Shown piece by piece: positions 5,472 to 5,651 of a DNA stretch of 5,651 nucleotides. Made by a program: the position numbers and the translations under genes. Numbering within the stretch: position 1 is the stretch's first letter; every line of letters starts with the position of its first letter. Location: contig JBFWNZ010000260.1 of the NCBI GenBank assembly GCA_050250795.1, forward strand, positions 1 through 5,651, in the 5' to 3' direction. The notes below the pieces were generated by a model, which worked only from the letters and a program-made list of their open reading frames with translations, was not told the origin of the DNA and ran no database searches. Origin of the DNA: JBFWNZ01 sp050250795 (GTDB lineage Bacteria; Pseudomonadota; Alphaproteobacteria; UBA8366).

Positions 5472-5495
5472 AGCGTTGCCCCCGCCGCGGAATGA
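4395..5495 (+). CDS. LLM class flavin-dependent oxidoreductase (luciferase-like monooxygenase), copy 2
   Basis: Second luciferase-family TIM-barrel flavin monooxygenase, 366 aa. It aligns without gaps to copy 1 over the first 359 residues, with about 276 identities by my hand count. WFAEHHF (41-47) keeps the His equivalent to LuxA His44, and VDKLSDGRLDLGVGTGY, RPHPPIWMT and VIPGVE are all kept, so it looks catalytically intact rather than a degenerate subunit. Residues 1-120 are about 91% identical to copy 1, while 201-290 are only about 58% identical; that stretch includes the segment PLCVSNDPAR versus FIGISRDPKE. This points to a different substrate or partner surface (inference). GAGGA at 4384-4388 gives the start, 17 bases after the first gene's stop. 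The product may form homodimers or a heterodimer with copy 1, as LuxA and LuxB do. Its stop lies 3 bases from that of the convergent EAL gene. Confidence 0.93.
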   Translation: MDFGIFNLLQQRQRSKTSAQVIDDALAMVRLAEELGFSRVWFAEHHFSNYSLCPSPLVMCAYAAGITKRIRLGTAVVVPALYSPARLIAEIAMVDKLSDGRLDLGVGTGYQRYEFDRFGVAIDDNKDMMLEMLDMIEQGLTRPHFSYKGRFWEMPQTAINVRPVQRPHPPIWMTSKDPACLKRAAERGYTPFISSRFPSAEELSPVRNHIDGFFRNLGVDPATMPLGLLSPLCVSNDPARVRHYLDCVRYMQRLSNSLLERREVVVDDYWLAEVPFAGEPSLEDAARLVLAGNVDEVTEKLVRLLRDVRPSHMTFHFQSGDIPIEQSLESMRLFAEQVIPGVERAFGMPIAEINKPKPLSVAPAAE

Positions 5496-5498
5496 GGA

Positions 5499-5651
5499 TC
5501 AGGCCGCGCCGCGGCGGCCCGACACCGCAAACAACTGCCCCTGGGGCAGCGGATAGAACGCCTTCAGATCGCCGGACGGCTTGCCGAACAAATACCCCTG
5601 CACATAATCGACGCCACAGACCCGCACGAAGTCCAGGCTATGCGGGTGGTC
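5499..5651 (-). CDS. EAL-domain protein, C-terminal fragment (cyclic-di-GMP phosphodiesterase type)
   Basis: On the minus strand the last 50 codons of a gene enter from the window edge and end at TGA (5501-5499). The fragment contains GVDYVQGYLFGKP (residues 13-25 of the visible part), the well-known last conserved motif of EAL domains (GxDxxQGYxxGKP), followed by a tail LPQGQLFAVSGRRGAA. EAL domains hydrolyse cyclic-di-GMP to pGpG and control motility and biofilm. Catalytic ability cannot be judged because the EAL signature and the metal-binding residues are outside the window. A GGDEF, PAS or other sensor domain may lie upstream. The gene converges on the LLM operon with 3 bases between stops and is probably functionally unrelated. 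Confidence 0.85.
   Translation of the reverse strand, partial: DHPHSLDFVRVCGVDYVQGYLFGKPSGDLKAFYPLPQGQLFAVSGRRGAA
5502..5519. terminator. Possible bidirectional terminator hairpin between LLM operon and EAL gene
   Basis: GGCCGC-GCCGCG-GCGGCC is a perfect 6-bp stem, all G and C, beginning 7 bases after the second LLM stop. It lies inside the last codons of the convergent EAL gene. Position and stem strength suit termination of the LLM transcript, but no T-tract follows on either strand, and such repeats are common in GC-rich coding DNA. Confidence 0.25.

Noticed and set aside
3268..5495. A bioluminescence luxAB operon
   Set aside because: The layout is similar, but the two copies are about 77% identical (LuxA and LuxB are far more diverged). 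LuxA Cys106 is not kept, and no fatty-acid reductase genes are present.
1..5651. Mobile element, phage defence or toxin-antitoxin system
   Set aside because: No transposase, integrase, terminal repeats, nuclease, or toxin-like small gene pair was recognised. The small ORF with a MarR gene has no toxin-antitoxin hallmark.

Overview
This GC-rich window has strong G/C third-position bias and dense gene packing. It looks like chromosome from a free-living proteobacterium. An alphaproteobacterium (Rhodospirillales-like) is my guess from gene style and base composition only; no marker gene is present to prove it. I see no tRNA, rRNA, CRISPR array, insertion sequence or prophage gene.

Layout: (1) 2-1486 (+), a DHA2-type (EmrB/QacA) major facilitator drug exporter, missing its first few codons at the window edge. 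(2) 1487-1642, a short non-coding gap with several small palindromes and a possible promoter. (3) 1643-1849 (+), a small unrecognised protein of 68 residues, followed by 1881-2348 (+), a MarR-family winged-helix regulator. (4) 2360-3037 (-), a YfcG/Ure2p-like glutathione S-transferase, converging on the regulator gene. (5) 3038-3267, a 230-base divergent intergenic region with a perfect 9-bp inverted repeat and two tandem hairpins. (6) 3268-4377 and 4395-5495 (+), two tandem paralogous luciferase-like (LLM) flavin-dependent monooxygenases, about 77% identical and 17 bases apart, almost certainly one operon. (7) 5499-5651 (-), the C-terminal 50 residues of an EAL-domain protein (cyclic-di-GMP phosphodiesterase type) that runs off the window.

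How they may work together (inference): an exporter, a MarR regulator, a glutathione transferase and two flavin monooxygenases in about 5.5 kb is a plausible set for handling toxic or xenobiotic organic compounds by oxidation, thiol conjugation or reduction, and efflux under ligand-responsive repression. The gene order does not prove this, since the GST is transcribed away from the monooxygenases and the exporter has its own unit. The most distinctive item is the tandem LLM pair, which recalls the luxAB arrangement. However, both copies keep the catalytic-type His motif, and their divergence is concentrated in one C-terminal stretch. The EAL gene is probably an unrelated neighbour.
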